43,205 bases of DNA, taken from positions 1-43,205 of the forward strand of contig UQLZ01000018.1 of assembly GCA_900541935.1 (NCBI GenBank), read 5' to 3'. The position numbers and the translations under genes were made by a program. The stretch is from an uncultured Prevotellaceae bacterium. Its GTDB lineage: Bacteria; Bacteroidota; Bacteroidia; Bacteroidales; Muribaculaceae. The notes beneath the pieces are model-generated. The model was not told where the DNA came from, made no database searches, and worked only from the letters and a program-made list of their open reading frames with translations. This document shows positions 1 through 8,287 of the stretch, piece by piece. Numbering within the stretch: position 1 is the first letter of the stretch; every line of letters starts with the position of its first letter.

Positions 1-5
1 GAGTG

Positions 6-37
6 CAAAGGTAAGGCGACTTTTTCATTCTACCAAA
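6..37 (-). promoter_or_regulatory. Bacteroidetes-type promoter reading out of the left edge
   Basis: On the minus strand a TTTG (34-37) is followed after 20 bases by TACCTTTG (6-13), a full match to the TTTG / TAnnTTTG promoter consensus of Bacteroides. It points leftward, so it would drive a gene beyond the window. The rest of 1-261 is very AT-rich and shows no gene. Confidence 0.6.
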
Positions 38-261
38 TCTTTTTGCAAAAAAATTATGCTGTAAAACATATTTTTTCAAGAAATCTTTTAAGAGCCATAT
101 ATTCATCTGATTTACAATAAAATAAAAAATCTCAGAATTTTTGAAAAAATTTCCGCGATTTTTCAGACGAATTTACAAACCCAATAAAAACCTATCAATA
201 TGAAAAACTTATTATCAAAAAATTATTTTCGTCAATATAAATATTTTTCAAAATTTACCAC

Positions 262-1335
262 TTACAAAAGGACTGGGACAAGATATTTTGCAAGAAAATA
301 GCCTCCAACAAGTAACCAAACATACAAAAGGGCCGCCAATACGAATGGTTTTGCACCTGCTTGTTTGAACTTGTCAAAACTTGTTTCCGTTCCAAGTGCG
401 GTCATTGCCATAGTCAAAAGGAATGTATCGATATACTCGATTGCGCCATTCAAAGGAATTTCCTTTACACTATCAACCCCGCAAATATATTGCAAAAGGG
501 AATTGACGCATATAACACCAATAAAACCGAATGCGAACCAAGGAATAGTTATCTTGCTTTTTTCTTTTTTACCGCCTACAGATTTTTTTCTGCCCGCAAG
601 AGCGAAACTCATAATAACGAGGACAGGCGCGAGCATCATTACACGAATCATCTTTGTTATAGTAGCCGGGCCAGCAATACCGAGAGCATCCGTAGGGTCC
701 ATAGCATTACCTGCTCCTGCAACGTGAGCCACCTCGTGCAAAGTACTACCTGTATATATGGCCACTCCAAGATTGCTTAAGCCATCAAGCATACCAGACC
801 TATACATTATAGGATAAAGAAACATTGAAACAGTACCGAAGATAACAACCGTAGAAACTGCGATAGCCGTTTTGTGTCCCTCACACTTAACAACAGGTTC
901 TGCTCCCAATACAGCAGCAGCACCACAAATAGCACTACCCGTAGAAGTCATTAGCGCTGTGTCCTTGTCTAATTTCATCAGTTTGCCCAACCAAACACCA
1001 AGGAAAATCGTTCCCGCAACAATTATTGCATCAACAACAATCGCCGACAACCCCACTTCTGCGACCTGAGTAAGTGTCAATCTGAAACCGTAAAGGACAA
1101 TACCCGCCCTCAAAATCTGCTTTGTACAAAACTTGATGCCTGGCACCCATGTTTCAGGCAAACGGTTCCTCAAACTGTTAGCATAAAGCATACCCAAGAT
1201 GATTCCGACAATAAGCGGACTGAATGAAAGACTTTTCACAAAAGGAATCTCCGCAATATAGAAAGCAGAGAATGAAAACAATGCAATCAACAAAATTCCG
1301 TGGAGCGTATTGCTTCGATTTTCACGACTGAACAT
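262..1335 (-). CDS. yeiH: YeiH/UPF0324 family putative sulfite/sulfate exporter
   Basis: A 357-residue inner-membrane protein with about ten hydrophobic segments, the usual length for the UPF0324 (YeiH/YadS, putative sulfate exporter) family. Family-typical Gly-rich motifs are visible: GSAICGAAAV at residues 133-142, and GSTLHEVAHV at 196-205 with its two His. In enterobacteria yeiH sits beside the LysR-type regulator yeiE, which is linked to sulfite stress. Here too a LysR gene lies directly upstream on the same strand, 103 bases away. A -7 element and a candidate LysR operator lie in that gap, so the gene is probably regulated by the neighbour. Transport of sulfite or sulfate is inferred from family only; the substrate is not shown by sequence. 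Confidence 0.85.
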   Translation of the reverse strand: MFSRENRSNTLHGILLIALFSFSAFYIAEIPFVKSLSFSPLIVGIILGMLYANSLRNRLPETWVPGIKFCTKQILRAGIVLYGFRLTLTQVAEVGLSAIVVDAIIVAGTIFLGVWLGKLMKLDKDTALMTSTGSAICGAAAVLGAEPVVKCEGHKTAIAVSTVVIFGTVSMFLYPIMYRSGMLDGLSNLGVAIYTGSTLHEVAHVAGAGNAMDPTDALGIAGPATITKMIRVMMLAPVLVIMSFALAGRKKSVGGKKEKSKITIPWFAFGFIGVICVNSLLQYICGVDSVKEIPLNGAIEYIDTFLLTMAMTALGTETSFDKFKQAGAKPFVLAALLYVWLLVGGYFLAKYLVPVLL

Positions 1336-1367
1336 ATCTAAAAAATTTTACCTTGTTATTTCAGCCG

Positions 1368-1375
1368 CAAAGATA
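1368..1375 (-). promoter_or_regulatory. -7 element of the yeiH-like gene
   Basis: Reading the minus strand, TATCTTTG matches TAnnTTTG exactly and lies 33 bases upstream of the ATG at 1335. No good TTTG stands at the -33 position, which fits a promoter that needs an activator. Confidence 0.55.
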
Positions 1376-1417
1376 AGTCTTTGTTGTTTAGTTTCCTATT
1401 TCTTAATTATTATAGGT

Positions 1418-1434
1418 TATAACAGAAAGTTATA
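1418..1434. promoter_or_regulatory. Inverted repeat, candidate LysR operator
   Basis: TATAAC (1418-1423) and GTTATA (1429-1434) form an inverted repeat with a 5-base spacer. It lies between the LysR gene and the yeiH-like gene, about 50-65 bases upstream of the expected transcription start, where LysR-type activators usually bind. The role is inferred; the region is AT-rich, so chance is possible. Confidence 0.4.
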
Positions 1435-1438
1435 CAAT

Positions 1439-2335
1439 CTATAAAGATTTGCTGTTATTTAACGCAAAATGCTCAAACACCCCAGCCAAACCATCAACCT
1501 TTCCCTGTTGGCGAACGAAACTAAATTCGCGAATCATCGGCATTCCATCAATATCAACGATACGCAACTTACCCATTGCCAATTCTTTGACTATAGAGCG
1601 AACCGATACAATGCCTATACAATCTGCTCTTTCGATAAAAGTTTTAATACTTTCGGTGCTACCCAAGTACATCATAACATTCAGCATTGATAACTTTATA
1701 TTATGTTTCTCAAGAGCCTTCTCAATCACTTCCAACGTTCCCGAGCCACGCTCACGTAGCGCCAACGGAAAATCGAGTAATTGCCGAGGCTTGATTGCCT
1801 CACCAATAGGCAAACGGCAATCGGTTCTGACAACGGCAACCAACTCGTCGCTAATAAAAGGAGTATATCGAAGCATCGGATTTTTTGAAATGCCTTCAAC
1901 CAAACCAAGGTCTATCCTATTTTCAAGAACTGATGTTTCAATCTCACTTGAATTGCCACTAATAAGCGACAGTGTGACATTTTCAAATTTTGATATATAA
2001 TCCGCAAGCAGCGGAGGCAGAACGTATTGGGCTATAGTCGTGCTTGCACCCATTTTCAACTCGCCAACATATTCACCACGCAAAAGGTGCATATCATACT
2101 CAAGCCGCTTATAGTCATCAAGTATTTTTTCGCAATGCTCCAGCAACAACTTCCCGGCACCTGTCAAAGCAATAACATTTCCACGTCTTTCAAAAAGCCG
2201 CGTCTGGTAAATAGACTCCAATTCCTGAATATGCTTAGTTATGGCAGGCTGGCTTACGAAAAGTTCCTTGGAAGCCTTTGTAAAACTCAAATTCTGGGCA
2301 ACTGAGCGAAAAACCTTTAATCTGAAATCTGTCAT
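1439..2335 (-). CDS. LysR-family transcriptional regulator (YeiE/CysB-like context)
   Basis: A 298-residue protein of typical LysR length. The N-terminal winged helix-turn-helix spans about residues 1-60 (a VFRSVAQ-type first helix, SQPAITKHIQELE as recognition helix, LFERRG wing), followed by a periplasmic-binding-like effector domain from about 90 to 290. It lies directly upstream of the putative sulfite exporter on the same strand, so it likely controls that gene and senses a related ligand. The start at 2335 leaves only 65 bases to ribBA, and a strong terminator fills much of that space, so transcription may come from readthrough or a promoter I cannot see. It ends with TAG, which shows that TAG is a normal stop codon here. 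Confidence 0.88.
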   Translation of the reverse strand: MTDFRLKVFRSVAQNLSFTKASKELFVSQPAITKHIQELESIYQTRLFERRGNVIALTGAGKLLLEHCEKILDDYKRLEYDMHLLRGEYVGELKMGASTTIAQYVLPPLLADYISKFENVTLSLISGNSSEIETSVLENRIDLGLVEGISKNPMLRYTPFISDELVAVVRTDCRLPIGEAIKPRQLLDFPLALRERGSGTLEVIEKALEKHNIKLSMLNVMMYLGSTESIKTFIERADCIGIVSVRSIVKELAMGKLRIVDIDGMPMIREFSFVRQQGKVDGLAGVFEHFALNNSKSL

Positions 2336-2356
2336 AGTCTGGAGTTAGGCGATATT

Positions 2357-2393
2357 AAAAAAGTCGGTTCAGCCGCAATGCAGCCAAACCGAC
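2357..2393 (-). terminator. Rho-independent terminator of ribBA
   Basis: On the minus strand GTCGGTT pairs with AACCGAC (2387-2393 with 2363-2369), with further inner pairing of GGCTGC with GCGGCT, followed by six T. It lies between the ribBA stop and the LysR start. Confidence 0.85.
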
Positions 2394-2400
2394 AAACAAA

Positions 2401-3615
2401 TTATTCTACTTTATGCAAGTCGTGTCCCATCCTATCCTTCTTTGTGTGAAGGTAGAACCTGTTATAATCGTTCGGTTCTATTTCTACTGGCACGTTTTCG
2501 GTAACCGAAAGTCCGTAACCAATAAGACCGACCCTCTTTAACGGGTTATTAGTCATCAATCTCATTTTCTTAACGCCAAGATCGTGGAGGATATTAGCAC
2601 CAACGCCGTAGTCGCGCTCATCAGCCTTAAATCCGAGACACAAGTTTGCCTCAACAGTATCCATACCGTTTTCTTGCAACTTATATGCCTTCATCTTATT
2701 CATCAAGCCAATGCCTCTGCCCTCTTGGTTAAGATAAACAATGACGCCCTTGCCTTCCTTCTCAATCATCTGCATTGCCTTATGCAACTGTGGTCCGCAA
2801 TCGCAACGGTGAGAACCGAAAATATCACCTGTTGCACAAGAAGAGTGAACACGAACAAGAATCGCCTCCTCCTCATCCCAAGTACCCTTTATTAGGGCTA
2901 CATGCTCAAGGCCGTTGCTTTTCTGACGGAAAGGAATAAGTCTGAAATGGCCATACTCTGTTGGCATATCAACTTCTTCTCCCTTCTCAACGATAGACTC
3001 TTGCTTTAGACGGTAAGCAACGAGGTCATTTATAGAAATCAACTTCAAGTTGAACTCATCAGCCATCTTTCTCAACTCTGGGAGACGTGCCATTGTACCG
3101 TCATCGTTCATAATCTCCATCAACGCACCCGCAGGATATAGACCGGCAAGGCGAGCCATATCAACGGCAGCCTCAGTATGACCGGTACGACGCAAAACGC
3201 CCTTATCCTGAGCATAAAGCGGATTAATATGCCCCGGTCTGCCAAAATCAGAAGCCTTGGCATTAGGATCGGCAAGAGCCTTTATTGTTTCTGCCCTATC
3301 GTGTGCCGAAACACCTGTAGAGCAACCTTCCAATTTATCAACAGTGACAGTAAACGGTGTTCCGAGTACGGAAGTATTATTAACCACCTGAACATCAAGG
3401 TCCAATTCACGGCATCTTGACATGGTTATCGGTGCGCAAAGAACGCCACGAGCATGCTTGAGCATAAAGTTTACCTTTTCTGCCGTAATCTTTTCAGCTG
3501 CAATAATCAAATCGCCCTCGTTCTCTCTGTCTTCATCATCTACAACGATAACGAACTCACCATTTCTGATATCCTCAATGGCATCTTCTATTCTGTCTAA
3601 TTTAATGTCACTCAT
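2401..3615 (-). CDS. ribBA: Bifunctional 3,4-dihydroxy-2-butanone-4-phosphate synthase / GTP cyclohydrolase II
   Basis: A 404-residue fusion enzyme that starts both branches of riboflavin synthesis. RibB makes 3,4-dihydroxy-2-butanone 4-phosphate from ribulose 5-phosphate, and RibA opens GTP to the pyrimidine precursor. The RibB half (about 1-203) has the acidic loop DDEDRENEGDL at 26-36 and RRTGHTEAAVD at 142-152. The RibA half (about 207-404) has the zinc cysteines C260, C271 and C273 in HSSC...HRCDCG. Both halves keep their key residues, so both activities are expected. It begins 15 bases after the LPS-export permease gene, with which it is probably co-transcribed. No FMN riboswitch is apparent upstream. 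Confidence 0.96.
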   Translation of the reverse strand: MSDIKLDRIEDAIEDIRNGEFVIVVDDEDRENEGDLIIAAEKITAEKVNFMLKHARGVLCAPITMSRCRELDLDVQVVNNTSVLGTPFTVTVDKLEGCSTGVSAHDRAETIKALADPNAKASDFGRPGHINPLYAQDKGVLRRTGHTEAAVDMARLAGLYPAGALMEIMNDDGTMARLPELRKMADEFNLKLISINDLVAYRLKQESIVEKGEEVDMPTEYGHFRLIPFRQKSNGLEHVALIKGTWDEEEAILVRVHSSCATGDIFGSHRCDCGPQLHKAMQMIEKEGKGVIVYLNQEGRGIGLMNKMKAYKLQENGMDTVEANLCLGFKADERDYGVGANILHDLGVKKMRLMTNNPLKRVGLIGYGLSVTENVPVEIEPNDYNRFYLHTKKDRMGHDLHKVE

Positions 3616-3630
3616 AGGAAAATACGTTCT

Positions 3631-5532
3631 TTATTTATATAATGCTGTCAATTCATCTGATACTTTTATGATTGACTTTATCTCTTTTTTCAAATTTTTC
3701 TGCTGACGGGTACCGAGCAAATAGCCAAGCAAGCCGATTGGCAACAATGCCATAACAAAATAGCCCAGCACTTTGTTCTTTATCGGATAGTAAAGGAACA
3801 GCGACTTCAATACCGGATAGTCCATCAACTTGTTAATTACCAACCGCTTTTCAGAATTGCCCAAATATTCAACTAATGACTCAAGTTTTGCAGACAAATC
3901 CATTAACTGCTCTTTATCGTAACCCTCTGTCCAATATGTCTTATACGACTGCAAGCCTTTATACCTGTCAAGGTATGCAACTGCAAGAGTCTTAACCTCA
4001 TCTATTCTCGCTATTGCAACATCAGTAACGACCTCGTCCATAATAACATCTTTCAACTCAATATGACGTATTGAAGACCTGCCAAGAAGTTTTTTAAATT
4101 TGTCGATATAAACCTCCATCTTGAACACATCGGAGTCGTTAACCGCTTTATATGTCAAGAATATACCCAACGGTAGCAAGACTGCAGAAGAAGCCCAAAT
4201 GCCTTCCCACACCGCCAAACGACCGTCACGGGCCATCTTATAACCAGCCGTATCAATAATATAGTAGAAGATAAAGAGGAATACTGAAACAACAATTGGC
4301 ATACCCAAACCTCCCTTACGGATAATAGCACCGAGCGGAGCCCCGATAAAGAAAAATATCAAGCAGGCAAAAGAAAGGGTAAATTTCTTGTGCATCTCAA
4401 TCTGGTGACGGATAATGGTTTTCTTGTCATCGGTAGTTGAAAAACTCTTGAACTCCATCTCGCCAACATTCTGGTTGGCTCGCTCAATAGCATACGAAAC
4501 ATACCTCTGACGCTCCCTTATTGTCTTACCTCTAAAGATAGAATCCACATTCACCAAAGCCGTTACTGGGGCAAACTTCTTTCTTGTCTTTACAGGCAAA
4601 CCATTTTCAATACGGGTGGAATAGGTGTTAACACCTGCATACTCCCTGTCGAGAAGCATAGCTCCGTAGCCTCTGCCAATACTGTCGAGACGGACATTCA
4701 CGGAATCAATGGTATGCTGCAACTCGGAAATATTCTTACCAACATACTGGTTACGCATACTGCTATCATCCATTCGCGTAAAACTCGCATCAAAAGGAAT
4801 CATAATCTCCTTATTGTCGAATGACTCGCGACGGTAAGGGACATTGCCACGCGCAACTTGCTGCTCTTGGAGGTTTTCAAAAGACTCACCATTCCAAAGG
4901 TTTAGGAAAAGGTGCTTTTTATCATCTGTAAAACTCATCTTACCAGAATCAGCAAGAATAATGCTGGCATTACTGAATCCTGACGACAGGTCATAAATCA
5001 TCAGGTCATAAAGTTTGCCGTTATCACGGTTCTTTTTCTGAACGTAAAGGTTATAGCCCGTAATCTGGTCATAGAAAACGCCTTCCGGGATTTCCAATTC
5101 TGGAGACTTCTGCCTCATAGAGAACAGCAACGTCCACATCTTTACCTGGGCATGCGGCAGCACGTTATTCTGAAAGAAAAATGCGCCAACGGAAATAAAT
5201 GAAATTAGCACAATCAGCGGACTCATCACCTTCAGCAAAGAAATGCCTGAAGCCTTAAGAGCCGTCAGTTCAAAATGCTCGCCAAGATTACCGAATAGCA
5301 TCAGCGATGCAAGCAGAATAGCCAAAGGCAACGCCATTGGCACCATTGTCAACGCCGCATAAAAAAACAGTTCCGCTATCAGCGATACCTCCAAACCCTT
5401 TCCTACGAGTTCATCGATATACCTCCACAGAAACTGCATCAAAACGATAAAAAGGCAAATGCAGAATGTCATGAGGAACATCGGCAAATACCCCTGCAGC
5501 ATGAATGTATATAGTTTTTTTACTTTTATCAT
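3631..5532 (-). CDS. LptF/LptG (YjgP/YjgQ) family permease
   Basis: A 633-residue inner-membrane protein of the YjgP/YjgQ family, whose characterised members LptF and LptG are the membrane subunits of the ABC transporter that extracts LPS from the inner membrane. N-terminal membrane segments span about residues 1-110 (with the typical PMALPLAILLASLMLFGNLG stretch). A large periplasmic part follows, then three further membrane segments from about residue 380. A C-terminal extension makes the protein much longer than the roughly 360 residues of E. coli LptF/G; this longer form is usual in Bacteroidetes. I chose the ATG at 5532 because the upstream in-frame TTG at 5553 lies inside the -7 promoter element. 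Whether it pairs with another such protein cannot be told here. Confidence 0.9.
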   Translation of the reverse strand: MIKVKKLYTFMLQGYLPMFLMTFCICLFIVLMQFLWRYIDELVGKGLEVSLIAELFFYAALTMVPMALPLAILLASLMLFGNLGEHFELTALKASGISLLKVMSPLIVLISFISVGAFFFQNNVLPHAQVKMWTLLFSMRQKSPELEIPEGVFYDQITGYNLYVQKKNRDNGKLYDLMIYDLSSGFSNASIILADSGKMSFTDDKKHLFLNLWNGESFENLQEQQVARGNVPYRRESFDNKEIMIPFDASFTRMDDSSMRNQYVGKNISELQHTIDSVNVRLDSIGRGYGAMLLDREYAGVNTYSTRIENGLPVKTRKKFAPVTALVNVDSIFRGKTIRERQRYVSYAIERANQNVGEMEFKSFSTTDDKKTIIRHQIEMHKKFTLSFACLIFFFIGAPLGAIIRKGGLGMPIVVSVFLFIFYYIIDTAGYKMARDGRLAVWEGIWASSAVLLPLGIFLTYKAVNDSDVFKMEVYIDKFKKLLGRSSIRHIELKDVIMDEVVTDVAIARIDEVKTLAVAYLDRYKGLQSYKTYWTEGYDKEQLMDLSAKLESLVEYLGNSEKRLVINKLMDYPVLKSLFLYYPIKNKVLGYFVMALLPIGLLGYLLGTRQQKNLKKEIKSIIKVSDELTALYK

Positions 5533-5550
5533 TTGAATTATAATTCTTTG

Positions 5551-5558
5551 CAAAATTA
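5551..5558 (-). promoter_or_regulatory. -7 promoter element of the permease-ribBA operon
   Basis: On the minus strand TAATTTTG matches TAnnTTTG. It lies 18 bases before the ATG at 5532, giving a leader of only about 14 bases. There is no TTTG at -33. Confidence 0.5.
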
Positions 5559-5772
5559 GCGAAAAAAATGGGATTACCTATCCGCCATTATAAAATATTC
5601 ACAATTTGCAGAAATAATGAGCAAAAATAATATGCACAACCAAACAATAAATAGCATTTACGCCCCGTGTTGGTACATTAGATTTCAATTGCGTCCGTTT
5701 TTGCAAACAATCAATTAACCGCCTTCCACTACCACCTACATACTATAAATACTATTTGCACTTTCCGTGCTC

Positions 5773-6000
5773 CTACAGAGTGCTTTTAATGAGGTAATGC
5801 CGACATGGGGCGCTGCCCCAGGCTGATGAAACATTGGGCTTCCAGCCCGTTAACAACACAAATGTTTTAACGACACATATCGCGGACACTCTGCAGAGTG
5901 TCCCTACTGTAGCATGATTGTAAAACACTGTTAATCCGTTAAGTGTAGGGACGAAATGCATTTCGTCCGCCGTGGGCAATGACGTATGCAAAAACGGCAC
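5773..6000. repeat. Palindrome-rich non-coding repeat element
   Basis: This lies in the 650-base gap 5533-6182, which has no convincing gene. Two perfect 20-base palindromes of the form GGAC-N12-GTCC occur: GGACACTCTGCAGAGTGTCC (5884-5903) and GGACGAAATGCATTTCGTCC (5949-5968). Two further hairpins, GGGGC-gct-GCCCC and GGGCT-tcc-AGCCC, lie at about 5808-5850. The segment is noticeably more GC-rich than its surroundings. A 75-codon open frame crosses it on the minus strand, but it is made of the palindromes themselves and is not a credible protein. I take it to be an interspersed, REP-like structured repeat of the kind that yields spurious small open frames in Bacteroidales genomes; that comparison is from memory. 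Confidence 0.6.
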
Positions 6001-6082
6001 ATTTTCGGATATTTTTTCAAAATACCACTATAGCAAACACAACGCAACAAATTGTTTATCACTCGTTTGTAGCAATATATTG

Positions 6083-6111
6083 CAAATATATCCACGCCAC
6101 GCGGAAACAAA
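6083..6111 (-). promoter_or_regulatory. Possible promoter reading into the palindrome element
   Basis: On the minus strand TTTG (6108-6111) is followed after 17 bases by TATATTTG (6083-6090), a match to the -7 consensus with a slightly short spacer. It would transcribe the palindrome cluster from right to left. It overlaps by one base the 12-base palindrome GCAATATATTGC (6072-6083). In AT-rich DNA a chance match is possible. Confidence 0.3.
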
Positions 6112-6127
6112 AACTATCTCCTATCTA

Positions 6128-6164
6128 TAAAAATAACGGTTGCACTTAAAAAATGCAACCGTTT
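6128..6164 (-). terminator. Terminator of the rhomboid-dcp operon
   Basis: AACGGTTGCA (6135-6144) pairs with TGCAACCGTT (6154-6163). On the minus strand the stem is followed by ATTTTTAT. It lies just past the M3 peptidase stop codon. Confidence 0.85.
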
Positions 6165-6182
6165 ACATTATATCAAATTGGA

Positions 6183-8282
6183 TTATTTATCCAATCCTTT
6201 GTCGCGGAGGAGGGCGTCTGCATTTGGACGGTGTCCGGCAAAGTCTTCATAAAGAACCATTGGGTCCTCATCATTACCTGATTGTAGAGCAACTTTCAAT
6301 TTTGCTGTTGTTTCAGCGTCGAAGATGCCGTTTTTCTTAAATACTTCGAAGCCGTCGCAGTCAAGCACTTGTGCCCAGATATAAGTATAGTATCCAGCCG
6401 CATATCCGTCACTGCTGAAGATGTGGTTGAAGTAAGTTGAACGGTATCTGAAAGGAATTTGCTCCGGCATACCGAGTTTGTCAGCAACGCTCTTTTCAAA
6501 TTCTGCAGCATTAACGCCTTCAAGGTTAGTCAACTTGTGCCATTGAAGGTCAAGCAAAGCAGCACCTGCCAACTCTGTATTAACGAAACCTTGGTTGAAC
6601 TTGCTTGAATCAATAAGTTTCTTCACCAATTCTTCTGGAATCACCTCGCCAGTTTTATAGTGACGTGCATAAATCTTCAACATTTCCGGTTCAAGCATCC
6701 AGTGTTCGTGGATTTGAGACGGGAACTCAACGAAGTCGCGGTCAACATTAGTACCAGCATTACCCTTATACTGAGTCTTAGTCAACATACCATGAAGGCC
6801 ATGACCAAATTCGTGGAACATTGTCTCAACTTCGTCAAGAGTCAACAAAGAAGGAGAGTCTGCTGTTGGTTTTGTAAAGTTTCCAACGTTATAAACAATA
6901 GGTCTAACGCCCTTTGTTCCGTTTGCTTCTTGGAAAACGAACATCCAAGCACCTTGACGCTTGCCAGCACGGGCATAGTAGTCAGTCATAAATGTAGAAA
7001 GGTGTGAACCGTCCTTGTCAAATACCTCATAAACCTTAACGTCAGGGTGATACAAAGGAACGCCTGTCACTTCCTTGAAAGTTATGCCATAAAGGCGTTC
7101 TGCCATTGTGAAGATACCCTTTCTAACGCTTTCTATTGGGAAATATGCACGAACGTCATTCTCATCGAAGTTGAATTTCTCCTTCTTTACCTTTTCTGCA
7201 TAGTAATAATAGTCCCAACCAGCAATCTTGAAGTTACCGCCATGCTTGTCAACATACTTCTGCATATCGGCAATTTCCTCGTGAGCCTTGGCAACAGCAG
7301 GGTTCCAAACCTTCATAAGCAATTCCTCAGCAGCATCAACAGTCTTCGCCATTACGTTATCTGTTTGGAAAGCAGCATAATTTTCGAAACCGAAAAGTTT
7401 AGCCTTCTTAGCACGAAGAGCGAGAATTTGGTTAATAAGAGCCTTATTGTCGTTCTCATCATTATTGTTAGCAAGGTTAATATATGCCTTAAACATCTTT
7501 TCGCGAAGATCTCTGTTATCAGCATAAGTAAGGAAAGGAAGACGGCTCGGTCCGTGCAAAGTGAATACCCACTTGCCTTTAAGTCCCATTGCCTCAGCCT
7601 CTTCAGCAGCAACGGCAATACTTGAAGCAGGAAGGCCTGACAAATCCTCTTTTTTATCAACAACTAATTTCCATTTATTAGTGTCTTTAACTATATTATT
7701 ACCGAAAGCAAGGTTAAGAGAAGCCAACTGCTCATTGATTTTCTTTAACTCAGCCTTTTGCTCTGGAGTCAACAAAGCACCACTTCTTACAAAACTCTTG
7801 TAATACTTCTCAAGCAATCTCTTTTGCGGTTTTGTAAGGTTAAATTTAGCCTGATTGTCATATACCTCCTTGAAACGAGCAAACAATCTGTCATTCATCA
7901 TAACTTCATCACTATGCGAAGCCATCAAAGGAAATGCCTCTGCTCCAATTTCCTGCATGTGCGGAGTTTGAAGAGTTTCGTAAACACCATTGAAAGCATA
8001 CATAACATTTTCAAGCAACTGACCTGCATTGTCGAATGCAACAACAGTATTGTCGAAATCAGGCAACGCACGGTTATTGATAATTGCCTCAATGTCTCTG
8101 TTATGACGGGCAATGCCTTCTTTTAAAGCAGGCAAATAATCATCCTCTGTAATTTTTTCAAAAGGAGGGATGTTGAAAGGAGTGTTATAATCACTCAAAA
8201 AAGGATTCTCTGCTACCATAGTTCCAGATAGAGCCAATGCGGATCCAACGCAAAGTGCTTTGATTTTTTGATTGATTTTCAT
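6183..8282 (-). CDS. dcp: M3 family metallopeptidase (peptidyl-dipeptidase Dcp-like)
   Basis: A 699-residue zinc peptidase of the M3 (thimet oligopeptidase/Dcp) family, which trims short peptides. The zinc site is HEFGH at residues 490-494 with downstream acidic residues. The family helix and the C-terminal YYTYIWAQVLDCDGF block (about 631-646), typical of Dcp, are also present. The N-terminus (KALCVGSALALSGTMVA, to about residue 24) looks like a Sec signal peptide, so the enzyme is probably periplasmic, as is common for Bacteroidetes Dcp. It starts five bases after the EEP-family gene and is the last gene of that operon. Dcp is preferred over oligopeptidase A because of length and the C-terminal motif; exact specificity is inferred. 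Confidence 0.92.
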   Translation of the reverse strand: MKINQKIKALCVGSALALSGTMVAENPFLSDYNTPFNIPPFEKITEDDYLPALKEGIARHNRDIEAIINNRALPDFDNTVVAFDNAGQLLENVMYAFNGVYETLQTPHMQEIGAEAFPLMASHSDEVMMNDRLFARFKEVYDNQAKFNLTKPQKRLLEKYYKSFVRSGALLTPEQKAELKKINEQLASLNLAFGNNIVKDTNKWKLVVDKKEDLSGLPASSIAVAAEEAEAMGLKGKWVFTLHGPSRLPFLTYADNRDLREKMFKAYINLANNNDENDNKALINQILALRAKKAKLFGFENYAAFQTDNVMAKTVDAAEELLMKVWNPAVAKAHEEIADMQKYVDKHGGNFKIAGWDYYYYAEKVKKEKFNFDENDVRAYFPIESVRKGIFTMAERLYGITFKEVTGVPLYHPDVKVYEVFDKDGSHLSTFMTDYYARAGKRQGAWMFVFQEANGTKGVRPIVYNVGNFTKPTADSPSLLTLDEVETMFHEFGHGLHGMLTKTQYKGNAGTNVDRDFVEFPSQIHEHWMLEPEMLKIYARHYKTGEVIPEELVKKLIDSSKFNQGFVNTELAGAALLDLQWHKLTNLEGVNAAEFEKSVADKLGMPEQIPFRYRSTYFNHIFSSDGYAAGYYTYIWAQVLDCDGFEVFKKNGIFDAETTAKLKVALQSGNDEDPMVLYEDFAGHRPNADALLRDKGLDK

Positions 8283-8287
8283 ATTAA

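Noticed and set aside
3616..3630. FMN riboswitch before ribBA
   Set aside because: There are only 15 bases between the genes and no riboswitch-like fold.
5533..5553. TTG start for the permease
   Set aside because: It overlaps the -7 promoter element; the ATG at 5532 fits better.
5773..6000. 75-codon open frame on the minus strand
   Set aside because: It runs through the palindromes, has no signal or domain, and its sequence follows from the repeat structure.
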